Source of the DNA: Candidatus Altarchaeales archaeon WOR_SM1_86-2
GTDB taxonomy: Archaea; Altiarchaeota; Altiarchaeia; IMC4; MCBC01
Assembly: GCA_001723855.1 (NCBI GenBank)
Contig: MCBC01000024.1
Location: 1-5,138 of the forward strand
Reading direction: 5' to 3'
Length of the DNA: 5,138 nucleotides
This document shows, piece by piece, positions 1 to 4,837 of the stretch. Position numbers and translations under genes: made by a program. The notes below the pieces were generated by a model that saw only the letters and a program-made list of their open reading frames with translations, did no database searches and was not told where the DNA came from. Numbering within the stretch: the stretch's first letter is position 1; each line of letters starts with the position of its first letter.

Positions 1-510
1 AATGGAGCGATAGCGGTATTGGTCTTCAGTTTGACTGTTGGAAATTTTCGTAATGTGGTGATAATATTTAAAATCAAAACAGATCTCGTAACGAAACATT
101 CACTTGAGACTTTAAAGAAAATCAAATCAATACAGCTTGGAATAACGTTCTTTGTAAAAACATTCTTCTTTGTTTTTTTAGGCCTGGTTTTTAGTTTTAA
201 AAATTTAAATCAAGAGATTTTGACCATCGTGTTTGGCATGCTTGTCATCCTGATCATCGCAAGGTTTTTCAGTGCTAAGATCCTTCCGCTTTTTGATAAA
301 AAATATGGAAAAGATACCTTATTAATAACAACCATGCTGCCCAGGGGATTTGCCGCAACTGTTGTTGCTTTTCTTCCACTCGAAGCGGGCATAGAAATCC
401 CCGGTTTAATTGAAATAGTGTTATTAATGCTGTTTCTCTCCACAATTATTGCGATTATTGGCGTCGCCATCTACGAGCGGACATCCCCTCATGTAGGGAA
501 ATCCAAATAA
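1..510 (+). CDS. Cation:proton antiporter (CPA1/NhaP-like), C-terminal part
   Basis: The reading frame is open from base 1, so the gene starts outside the window; 169 residues are visible. It is very hydrophobic. Likely membrane segments lie at about residues 1-15, 46-66, 72-93, 113-130 and 136-157, and the tail is short and basic (ends GKSK). The stretch NGAIAVLVFSLTVGN near the start and MLPRGFAATVVAFLP at 112-126 resemble conserved helices of monovalent cation/proton antiporters, where the PRG-type motif precedes a late helix. The family exchanges Na+ or K+ for H+ across the cytoplasmic membrane. No cytosolic regulatory domain (TrkA-N/C) follows the last helix. The next gene starts 12 bp downstream on the same strand, so the two are probably cotranscribed. 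Family assignment is fairly secure; ion specificity cannot be read from this part. Confidence 0.85.
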   Translation, partial: NGAIAVLVFSLTVGNFRNVVIIFKIKTDLVTKHSLETLKKIKSIQLGITFFVKTFFFVFLGLVFSFKNLNQEILTIVFGMLVILIIARFFSAKILPLFDKKYGKDTLLITTMLPRGFAATVVAFLPLEAGIEIPGLIEIVLLMLFLSTIIAIIGVAIYERTSPHVGKSK

Positions 511-522
511 TCCGTAATACAA

Positions 523-1305
523 ATGAAACATGCACTTGATTGCTTAAAGGAAATAGAACGGGGGCTAAAGAAAAAAAATCCATTATTTTTGCTGGATTAC
601 GACGGCACCCTCACACCCATAGTCGGCGATCCTCAGAAGGCTTTATTGTCGGATGATATGAGGGGTGTGCTAAAAAGAATCCTAAAATCCCGGAAGATCG
701 GAATTATAAGCGGCAGAGCGTTAGATGATGTCAAAAATCTGGTGAGGGTAGATGACATATACTACTCCGGGAACCACGGCTTTGAAATTTCCGGTCCGGG
801 ATTGGAGATTATAAACCCTGCGGCAGAAAAAACAAAACCCATAATTTTGGAGATATGCGCAAAGATGCAGAAAAAGTTAGATCATGTAAATGGAGCACTG
901 ATTGAAAATAAAGGTTTAACCGCCTCTCTGCATTATCGCATGGTAGCAAATGAAGATTTTCCGGAGTTAAAGGAGGGGTTTGAAGGTATAGTAAAGCCGT
1001 ATGTGGATGAGGGAAAGGTAAGGGTCACCCGCGGCAGAAAGGTTTTTGAAATACGTCCCAATATTGATTGGGATAAAGGAAAAGCTGTCTTGTACATAAC
1101 AGACACACTCCATGAAGAAGACATCGTGCCCGTCTACATAGGAGACGACCGCACGGATGAGGACGCGTTTACTGCACTTAAAGATAAAGGGATAACTATC
1201 CTGGTGTCACCGGAGCCAAAAAAGTCAAATGCAAAGTATTTTCTGAGAAGCTCAGATGAAGTTAAGTTATTTTTAGTCAATATTTTAGAGGATATCGAGG
1301 GTTAA
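523..1305 (+). CDS. otsB: Trehalose-6-phosphate phosphatase (HAD superfamily)
   Basis: A 260-residue protein of normal length for OtsB, which dephosphorylates trehalose 6-phosphate to trehalose in the cytoplasm. HAD motif I is LLDYDGTLTP, with nucleophile D25 and acid/base D27. Motif II is IISGRALDDV with S63. The lysine of motif III lies in DWDKGKAV (K185/K187). Motif IV is IGDDRTDEDAF (about 206-216), with acidic Mg2+ ligands D208, D209 and D213. The cap domain carries the typical YSGNHGFEI (81-89) and ENKGLTASLHYR (128-139) segments. All key residues are present. The ATG at 523 gives an N-terminus of normal size; no good ribosome site precedes it, and it follows the antiporter by 12 bp. 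No trehalose-phosphate synthase gene is visible here, so the source of the substrate is unknown. A mannosyl-3-phosphoglycerate or sucrose phosphatase role is less likely given the motifs. Confidence 0.93.
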   Translation: MKHALDCLKEIERGLKKKNPLFLLDYDGTLTPIVGDPQKALLSDDMRGVLKRILKSRKIGIISGRALDDVKNLVRVDDIYYSGNHGFEISGPGLEIINPAAEKTKPIILEICAKMQKKLDHVNGALIENKGLTASLHYRMVANEDFPELKEGFEGIVKPYVDEGKVRVTRGRKVFEIRPNIDWDKGKAVLYITDTLHEEDIVPVYIGDDRTDEDAFTALKDKGITILVSPEPKKSNAKYFLRSSDEVKLFLVNILEDIEG

Positions 1306-1330
1306 TTTTTATTTTCCATAATAATTAAAA

Positions 1331-2143
1331 ATGAGAAGAATGAGAAGGGCAGGAAGTGGAGGATTTGGTTTGGGTTTGGGTGTAATAACGATCGCATTGA
1401 TTTTGATTAATGCAGTTGTTTTTTTTGGCGTACAAGGGCAGGATACCGCAAAAGTATATGATTCGGAATGGAGCGCTGATTGTATTTCGCACAAGTTGTG
1501 TGACGGTTATATTGTAGAAGGATATTGCTGTCCAAATGAAGCATGTGAAATAACGGGTGGTTGGGTAGAATGCGATTCTACCAATTGTGAAAAAATATCC
1601 GAAGGAACGGGATCTGAATGTACCTATACAGAGACGGATGGGTTTGGATTAATTCCCATAAAAGCATTTGAAAGACCCTGGACATTCATAACGAGCATGT
1701 TCATGCACGTGGGTGTAGAACATTTAATGGGAAATATGATTTTTCTTTTCTTCCTGGGCTCGATCCTGGAGCGAGTTGTCGGAGCAAGAAATTTTTTGAT
1801 AATTTACTTTTTTAGCGGGCTGTGCGCGGGAATGTTGGTGCTTTTTGCCCCGGAATTGGGTTTGATGGGCTACTATGATGTTGTTATGGGCGCCTCGGGG
1901 GCAATATTTGGAGTGGTGGGGGCATTGGTTGTTCTCAGACCAATGCAGACCATCTACTTACAATTTTTCATGCCAATGCCAATGATCGTTTTTGGATTAT
2001 TATATATAGGGTTTGAACTCTATATGATGATGACTGTCGGGGATGTTGGTATAGCCCACTCCGCTCACTTCGGGGGAGCAGTTGGCGGTTTAATTATAGG
2101 GGCATATTTTAGAATGAATAAGAAGTATATACAGCCCGGTTAG
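1331..2143 (+). CDS. Rhomboid-family intramembrane serine protease with Cys-rich loop
   Basis: A 270-residue polytopic protein. A basic N-terminus (MRRMRR) and a glycine-rich stretch precede helix 1 (about 15-34). The rhomboid core follows: RPWTFITSMFMH, then H126, H131 and N135 in HVGVEHLMGN (equivalent to the H145/H150/N154 cluster of E. coli GlpG), the serine motif GASGAIFG with catalytic S189, and AHFGG with catalytic H246. The dyad and oxyanion residues are intact, so it should be active, cleaving membrane-protein substrates within or next to a transmembrane helix. Unusually, the loop between helix 1 and the core holds eight cysteines (51, 57, 66, 67, 72, 81, 86, 97). The ATG at 1331 is 25 bp after otsB; a second in-frame ATG at 1340 is possible. 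An AT-rich stretch at about 1305-1316 could be a weak TATA box. It converges on htpX, leaving 11 bp between the stops. Confidence 0.93.
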   Translation: MRRMRRAGSGGFGLGLGVITIALILINAVVFFGVQGQDTAKVYDSEWSADCISHKLCDGYIVEGYCCPNEACEITGGWVECDSTNCEKISEGTGSECTYTETDGFGLIPIKAFERPWTFITSMFMHVGVEHLMGNMIFLFFLGSILERVVGARNFLIIYFFSGLCAGMLVLFAPELGLMGYYDVVMGASGAIFGVVGALVVLRPMQTIYLQFFMPMPMIVFGLLYIGFELYMMMTVGDVGIAHSAHFGGAVGGLIIGAYFRMNKKYIQPG

Positions 2144-2154
2144 CGGGATGGACT

Positions 2155-2418
2155 TCACCTCCTCATCGCCCTCAACCTCCTGACTCTTTCTTCCATTGGA
2201 GGGTGGGTGGAAAACAGACTCTTTACGCTGCCCCCGAATGGATTTGAGATGTACATGTGAGACATCGCTTTCTCACTTTCTCCGCTCCTTTCAGGGTATT
2301 GTACCGTTATGCCACCCAGTTTTTCCAGCGCGCTCGCAAGATGCAGGGGGTTTGAGATTTCTGCACCTCCCGCATCTGCCGCATACTCTCTTGTGCGGGA
2401 GATCGCCATCTGTATCAA
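2155..2418 (-). CDS. htpX: HtpX-like M48 protease, C-terminal fragment after a frameshift
   Basis: This frame continues the protease encoded upstream at 2415-3011 but is shifted relative to it. It opens at a TTG (2418-2416) overlapping the upstream TGA in the four bases TTGA, and encodes 87 residues beginning [18 protein letters not shown]. In HtpX proteins this segment is the end of the fourth membrane helix followed by the conserved SRxxEYxAD motif, whose glutamate (residue 11 here) is the third zinc ligand. The rest, including [12 protein letters not shown] and [15 protein letters not shown] near the end, is a complete and well conserved HtpX C-terminus. Alone it cannot be a protease because HExxH is in the other frame. 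The TTG start is not independently supported. Either the gene is broken, the assembly has an indel, or the halves are translationally coupled and reassociate; the first two are simpler. Confidence 0.75.
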   Translation of the reverse strand: MIQMAISRTREYAADAGGAEISNPLHLASALEKLGGITVQYPERSGESEKAMSHMYISNPFGGSVKSLFSTHPPMEERVRRLRAMRR

Positions 2419-3011
2419 ATGATGGGCGCAGCGATCATCGCTATAAGCATTCCCGCTAACCCCAGCATTCCTCTTCTATCGCTTACGATCCAGAACAGGA
2501 TGTATGAGTATGAAATGAGCATTGCAAATACTGCCGCTATCGTGGAGATCAATATATCGCGGTTTTTTACATGGGTTATTTCATGAGCAAGAACCCCCTC
2601 AACTTCCTGATCGCTCATCATATCCAGCAAACCCGTATGTACAGCTACAACCGCATGCCCTGGTCCTCTTCCCGTGGCAAATGCATTTGGATCCCGCCTG
2701 TTTACGACATAAACATCCGGCTTTGGAATCCTTGCATTATTTGACAATCTTTCAACCATCTCATGTAGCCTCCTGTATTTTACGGGATCCGCGGGTTTCG
2801 CGTGAGTTGCCCTTATGACCATTTTATCGCTGAACCAGTACATAATGAAATTCATCGCTATCGCTATGATAAAGCCGAGGGTTGCAAATCCGATAATCGC
2901 TCCCGTACTTCCGCTCCCCGACCACCATCCCGCCAATGCGAATATGCCTATAAGCACGGCCCCCATAAGAGCCATCAGCATCGCGGTCTTTATATAGTTC
3001 GTACCTGCCAT
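2415..3011 (-). CDS. htpX: HtpX-like M48 membrane metalloprotease, N-terminal fragment (frameshifted)
   Basis: 198 residues matching the first two thirds of HtpX, a zinc endopeptidase that degrades damaged membrane proteins. Two N-terminal membrane helices lie at about 8-28 and 36-59, followed by the substrate-side segment [18 protein letters not shown] (107-124) and the zinc motif HEITH (H143, E144, H147). Helix 3 is at about 155-176. Helix 4 begins at [17 protein letters not shown] and is cut by TGA at 2417-2415. Homologues, as I recall them, have roughly three residues between API and LIQ. Here only two bases separate them, so a 7-bp deletion or an equivalent indel explains the break. Both frames are otherwise free of damage; together they would give about 285 residues, normal for the family. 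Start ATG is at 3011-3009, 25-30 bp after a TATA box, fitting a leaderless mRNA. The argB-like remnant lies upstream on the same strand. Confidence 0.82.
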   Translation of the reverse strand: MAGTNYIKTAMLMALMGAVLIGIFALAGWWSGSGSTGAIIGFATLGFIIAIAMNFIMYWFSDKMVIRATHAKPADPVKYRRLHEMVERLSNNARIPKPDVYVVNRRDPNAFATGRGPGHAVVAVHTGLLDMMSDQEVEGVLAHEITHVKNRDILISTIAAVFAMLISYSYILFWIVSDRRGMLGLAGMLIAMIAAPII

Positions 3012-3035
3012 CTTCTATTTAATCATTAGGATTGA

Positions 3036-3047
3036 AAATATAAATAA
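3036..3047 (-). promoter_or_regulatory. Archaeal TATA box for htpX
   Basis: On the minus strand this reads TATTTATATTTT inside a longer T/A stretch. Its centre is about 29 bp before the htpX ATG, so transcription would begin within a few bases of the start codon. No Shine-Dalgarno sequence is visible between them, consistent with a leaderless transcript. Called from position and composition only. Confidence 0.5.
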
Positions 3048-3063
3048 AAATAAATCAATTTGA

Positions 3064-3156
3064 TCACCCCTCGATCATCGTTCCGATCCCGGAACTCGTG
3101 AATATCTCCTCAAGCAGCGTATGATCTGAGCCTTTAATGGTGTGGGCTCTCTTGAT
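3064..3156 (-). pseudogene. argB: 3' remnant of an acetylglutamate kinase-like gene
   Basis: The minus-strand frame ending at TGA (3066-3064) reads IKRAHTIKGSDHTLL then EEIFTSSGIGTMIEG. The ending FTxxGIGTMI preceded by HxLLxEIF is the characteristic C-terminus of ArgB, the amino-acid kinase that phosphorylates N-acetylglutamate in arginine synthesis. Only about 30 of the usual 290 or so residues remain; the frame meets a stop (TAA, 3162-3160) immediately upstream and there is no start codon. The match ends where the AT-rich toxin-antitoxin island begins. Codon composition resembles htpX, not the island. It suggests that an argB-htpX arrangement on the minus strand existed before the island arrived. 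Another amino-acid kinase relative is possible; the assignment rests on one short motif. Confidence 0.55.
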
Positions 3157-3157
3157 T

Positions 3158-3170
3158 ATTTATATTTTTA
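3158..3170 (+). promoter_or_regulatory. TATA box for the vapB operon
   Basis: ATTTATATTTTTA with its TATA core about 25 bp before the ATG at 3187, which predicts a leaderless vapB transcript. The same 13 bases occur inverted at 4169-4181. No ribosome-binding site lies between box and start codon. Confidence 0.5.
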
Positions 3171-3186
3171 AAATAAAGAAATAATA

Positions 3187-3423
3187 ATGAGGAAAATGAA
3201 ATCAATCAGTATTAATATATCGGACAGCATGTACAAAAAATTTAGAGATGTGCTGAAACAGAAAGATATTGGGATAGAGAAGGGCATATTAGAAGCAATC
3301 AATGAGTTCATTTCTAAAGAATCAGAATATAAATCAGATCCTTTCTTCAAAATGGGCTCATCTGGTGAGAGTGGGGTAAGAGATATATCCAAGAAACACG
3401 ACTTGTATCTATATGAACAATGA
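3187..3423 (+). CDS. vapB: VapB-like ribbon-helix-helix antitoxin
   Basis: A 78-residue protein. The N-terminal part has the ribbon-helix-helix pattern: a strand KSISINISD (about 5-13), helix 1 SMYKKFRDVLKQ (14-25), and helix 2 EKGILEAINEFISKE (31-45). Such domains dimerise and bind operator DNA. The tail (about 50-78) has DPFFKMGSSGESGVRD followed by KKHDLYLYEQ, resembling the C-terminal arm with which VapB antitoxins of archaea cover the active site of their PIN-domain toxin. The stop TGA overlaps the ATG of a VapC frame in ATGA, the usual arrangement for a translationally coupled antitoxin-toxin pair. That toxin is truncated, so the antitoxin may be orphaned or may act on the following PIN protein. 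Start at 3187 is supported by the TATA box 25 bp upstream; M4 (3196) is an alternative. It probably represses its own promoter, as family members do. Confidence 0.78.
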   Translation: MRKMKSISINISDSMYKKFRDVLKQKDIGIEKGILEAINEFISKESEYKSDPFFKMGSSGESGVRDISKKHDLYLYEQ

Positions 3424-3527
3424 ACACTTTCAGAATGTTTGTGGATACAAGTGCATTTTATGCACTTGAAGATGTTTCAGATGATAACTATGGAAATACC
3501 TTTATTTTAGTGTATCATATCAGTTAA
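3420..3527 (+). pseudogene. vapC: VapC toxin, truncated after about 27 codons
   Basis: The frame starts at the ATG that overlaps the vapB stop and encodes only 35 residues. Residues 6-27 (MFVDTSAFYALEDVSDDNYG and two more) match the start of a PIN-domain ribonuclease toxin, with the first metal-binding aspartate at D9. After residue 27 the match stops and an unrelated FILVYHIS precedes TAA. A complete VapC has about 130 residues with three further acidic ligands, so this product cannot be an active nuclease. The break at about 3500 coincides with a TATA-like sequence for the next gene. This looks like a toxin gene cut by insertion of, or recombination with, the downstream PIN gene. The missing part is not found elsewhere in the window. 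Confidence 0.7.
3501..3509 (+). promoter_or_regulatory. Possible TATA box for the second PIN gene
   Basis: TTTATTTTA centred about 24 bp before the ATG at 3529, the spacing expected for a leaderless archaeal gene. It lies exactly where the VapC homology of the preceding frame ends, so the PIN gene may have brought its own promoter. The match to the TATA consensus is weaker than at vapB and htpX. Confidence 0.35.
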
Positions 3528-3528
3528 T

Positions 3529-4032
3529 ATGAAGAGATACCTCTTGGATACATCTGTTTATGGTGTGCTGGTTGATGAAAATGAAGAAGATTATGATGTG
3601 GTAAGGAAGATCATCGATTACGCCAAAAGGAACAGAGAGCAGTTTGTCACAACCTTTATCATTGCAAAGGAACTGGATTCTGAAGATGTTGGCAAATATA
3701 TAAAAAATATCACATTGCCAGCATATTACTCATCTATTTCGGTGAATGCTGGAATACTTGAGATCTTGTGTTCTGATAAATTTGAGTTAGCCGAAAAACT
3801 CGCCTGGAATTATATCCAGAGATTAGAGAAAAAGGAAGCTGATAAAGTTATGTATGATGCGATGAATTACGCGTGGAGCAGCATTGCTGTAATGGATGTT
3901 TTTGTAACCAGAAACAGGAGAGGTATTTTGGCAGAGAATTATCGTCAAGTGCTTAGAACGAGTAACAACCGGATGCGGCTCAGATTTGTGAAAATAATGT
4001 CCCCTACTGAGTTTTATGAGATGCTGGTTTAG
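3529..4032 (+). CDS. PIN-domain protein, VapC-like toxin
   Basis: 167 residues, longer than a typical VapC of about 130. The PIN fold is shown by the strand with the first aspartate, RYLLDTSVYG (D7), by E48 in IIAKELDSED, and by the C-terminal motif DAMNYAWSSIAVMDVFVTRN, with D110, D123 and the TRN that closes the site. These supply the usual four acidic ligands for Mg2+/Mn2+, so it is probably an active endoribonuclease. The extra 30 or so residues at the C-terminus (LRTSNNRMRLRFVKIMSPTE) are basic and end in a strand-like segment. The opening LLDTSVYG is unlike the MFVDTSAFYAL of the truncated VapC just upstream, so this is a different PIN lineage and not a repaired copy. It starts 1 bp after the truncated VapC stop. 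No dedicated antitoxin precedes it; candidates are VapB at 3187 and the convergent 45-residue ORF at 4004-4141. Confidence 0.8.
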   Translation: MKRYLLDTSVYGVLVDENEEDYDVVRKIIDYAKRNREQFVTTFIIAKELDSEDVGKYIKNITLPAYYSSISVNAGILEILCSDKFELAEKLAWNYIQRLEKKEADKVMYDAMNYAWSSIAVMDVFVTRNRRGILAENYRQVLRTSNNRMRLRFVKIMSPTEFYEMLV

Positions 4033-4141
4033 CAAACTTGGCAGCAAGCCTCTCATAGAGAGCTCTACCTCCCCTCTCTTTTACAACAGCTATTTGCTTC
4101 ATAAAATCTGCATAAGTTATTTTTTCTTTTTCTTTCTTCAT
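4004..4141 (-). CDS. Small 45-residue protein of unknown function, convergent with the PIN gene
   Basis: A short ORF with ATG at 4141-4139 and TAG at 4006-4004. The product begins MKKEKEKITYADFMKQIA and continues VVKERGGRALYERLAAKF, then ends AKPASHKTQ. It is highly charged, with two probable amphipathic helices (about 9-20 and 24-37) and a basic tail. It has a TATA box 28-40 bp upstream (4169-4181) but no ribosome site. The 3' end overlaps the end of the PIN gene by 29 bp in antisense. I recognise no family. Its size, charge and place next to a PIN gene lacking an obvious partner make an antitoxin role conceivable; that is inference. It could also be a chance frame, although the composition looks protein-like. 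Confidence 0.45.
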   Translation of the reverse strand: MKKEKEKITYADFMKQIAVVKERGGRALYERLAAKFAKPASHKTQ

Positions 4142-4168
4142 TGTAATATTTAGTTAATATATAGATTA

Positions 4169-4181
4169 TAAAAATATAAAT
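4169..4181 (-). promoter_or_regulatory. TATA box facing the 45-residue ORF
   Basis: On the minus strand it reads ATTTATATTTTTA, identical to the vapB TATA region at 3158-3170. The core is about 35 bp before the ATG at 4141, allowing a leader of roughly 8-10 bases. This also forms the right arm of the inverted repeat around the island. Confidence 0.4.
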
Positions 4182-4184
4182 GCA

Positions 4185-4331
4185 GATATATCAATAGCGG
4201 TTCATGGAATTGAACAGGCGGCAAAGAACACAAAACAGATACTTGGGCGTTTAAGCCAGCAGCAGGAGAACTTCACCCTGGCGATAAACGAACCGGGCAG
4301 AGCAATGCTCAAACTCGCTGAGAAGAGATGA
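4185..4331 (+). pseudogene. 3' remnant of an unidentified gene
   Basis: A plus-strand frame of 48 codons ending in TGA (4329-4331) that reads DISIAVHGIEQAAKNTKQI, then LGRLSQQQENFTLAINEPGR and AMLKLAEKR. The frame has no usable start codon before an internal ATG near its end and becomes A/T-only upstream of about 4182, where the island's inverted repeat begins. Composition in this stretch (CAG CAG CAG GAG AAC TTC ACC CTG) is richer in G+C than the island and resembles the chromosomal genes to the left. The predicted product is helical and hydrophilic. I do not recognise the family. It is most simply the surviving end of a chromosomal gene cut by whatever placed the island here. The chance that it is non-coding is real because only 48 codons are available. 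Confidence 0.5.
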
Positions 4332-4495
4332 AATTTCGGATTGAAGTTTCATAAATTTTGTGATAAATTAGTTATTGCGATCAATTTCATGTAACTGGAT
4401 TGGCATATCTGAAGTTTTGCGGAGCGGAGCAAAATTTTGGTGGATGGTGACAACCAGTATCCAGATATACCAAGTTAGACGAAGTTTTTCTATAC
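4332..4495. other. Non-coding stretch with inverted repeats
   Basis: No credible reading frame. It contains ATGAAATT (4329-4336) paired with AATTTCAT (4383-4390), AATTT/AAATT at 4354-4369, and the stronger branched fold at 4393-4476 listed separately. The heptamer GAAGTTT recurs at 4343, 4411 and 4481, spaced 68 and 70 bp apart, but the sequence between copies is not repeated. A T5 run at 4484-4488 follows the fold and could stop plus-strand transcription in an archaeon. Confidence 0.45.
4393..4476 (+). ncRNA. Candidate structured RNA or hairpin element
   Basis: An outer stem joins ATATCTG (4405-4411) to CAGATAT (4462-4468) and, after one C-A mismatch, TTGG (4400-4403) to CCAA (4470-4473), with AAC/GTT beyond a bulge. 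Inside are two hairpins: TTTTGC (4415-4420) with GCAAAA (4429-4434) around the loop GGAGCGGA, and TGGT (4445-4448) with ACCA (4453-4456) around GACA. Together these make a three-way junction of about 84 nt. No known RNA family is recognised and transcription is unproven. The strand is arbitrary since the stems work nearly equally on both. It could instead be a small inverted-repeat element or a terminator. Confidence 0.3.
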
Positions 4496-4837
4496 TTACC
4501 GTTCCCATTCCAAAACATACTTACCACCATATCGGGGGTTTTTAATAATTATAAGACTAGACACAAACTCTTTTTGTTCGGTGAATGAATCCCAGGCTTT
4601 ATAATAAATAATATGGTCAAAAGGATTACCAATTTTCAATGGAGTTTTAGAAATTGTTGCTAAAGTTAATGTTCCATCTTCATTCACAGGTTGTAAAAGT
4701 TCACCTATATTACTTTTTAAAAATTCAAGTTTACCTGTTGCTGAAAAGTATCTATCAAATAGCGTAGTGACATTTTTTTCATTTATGGTGATGTGCTTAA
4801 CCTTTCGGGCTGAAACTTCATGGCAATTTTTGTCCAA
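4496..4837 (-). CDS. Uncharacterised membrane protein, C-terminal part after a frameshift
   Basis: This frame encodes the soluble part of a small membrane protein whose N-terminus lies at 4783-5043. Counted from a TTG at 4837 it has 113 residues, but the frame stays open back to 4891 and that TTG has no ribosome site. It is better read as a continuation across the A7 run (4846-4852), giving the junction SLHFF-YNILDKNCHEV. The rest is a mixed helix/strand soluble domain, including EKNVTTLFDRYFSATG, GELLQPVNEDGTLTLATI and a C-terminus KYVLEWER. Its periodic hydrophobic pattern and lack of stops argue for real coding. I recognise no family. Repairing the shift gives a protein of about 183 residues. 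Confidence 0.55.
   Translation of the reverse strand: MDKNCHEVSARKVKHITINEKNVTTLFDRYFSATGKLEFLKSNIGELLQPVNEDGTLTLATISKTPLKIGNPFDHIIYYKAWDSFTEQKEFVSSLIIIKNPRYGGKYVLEWER

Larger units (their letters stand above)
3158..4181. repeat. 17-bp imperfect inverted repeat bracketing the toxin-antitoxin island
   Basis: The left copy (3158-3174) and the reverse complement of the right copy (4181-4165) agree at 16 of 17 positions: ATTTATATTTTTAAAAT against ATTTATATTTTTATAAT. The first 13 bases are identical. Both copies lie within 1-4 bp of the end of a truncated gene (3156 on the left, about 4185 on the right). They could be terminal inverted repeats of an inserted unit of about 1.02 kb. They could also be two copies of a common TATA promoter element, since the htpX promoter shares 11 of these bases. 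No target-site duplication or transposase is visible. Confidence 0.45.

Noticed and set aside
2135..2147. Hairpin CCCG-GTTAG-CGGG over the rhomboid stop codon as a terminator
   Set aside because: Only four base pairs, no T-run follows on either strand, and it overlaps the coding end; too weak to call.
2415..2418. TTGA overlap in htpX as programmed frameshifting
   Set aside because: There is no slippery heptamer at the junction, and a lost stretch of about 7 bp explains the break better; programmed slippage would not restore the missing residues.
2196..3029. Several plus-strand frames opposite htpX
   Set aside because: Their predicted products are rich in H, R, P and S with no domain pattern, while the opposite strand carries clear HtpX motifs; they are antisense shadows.
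3168..3392. Minus-strand 74-residue frame opposite vapB
   Set aside because: It is the complement of a recognised ribbon-helix-helix gene and its hydrophobic run arises from A-rich antisense codons.
3823..4056. Minus-strand 77-residue frame opposite the PIN gene end
   Set aside because: Almost entirely antisense to conserved PIN motifs; the alternative minus-strand frame at 4004-4141 is more protein-like and has its own promoter.
3158..4181. Insertion sequence or integron cassette
   Set aside because: No transposase, integrase, or attC-like site is present; only a short AT-rich inverted repeat supports mobility, so it is reported as a hypothesis and not as a mobile element.
4343..4489. GAAGTTT at 68-70 bp spacing as a CRISPR or tandem array
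   Set aside because: Only seven bases recur three times and the intervening sequences do not have repeat-spacer structure.
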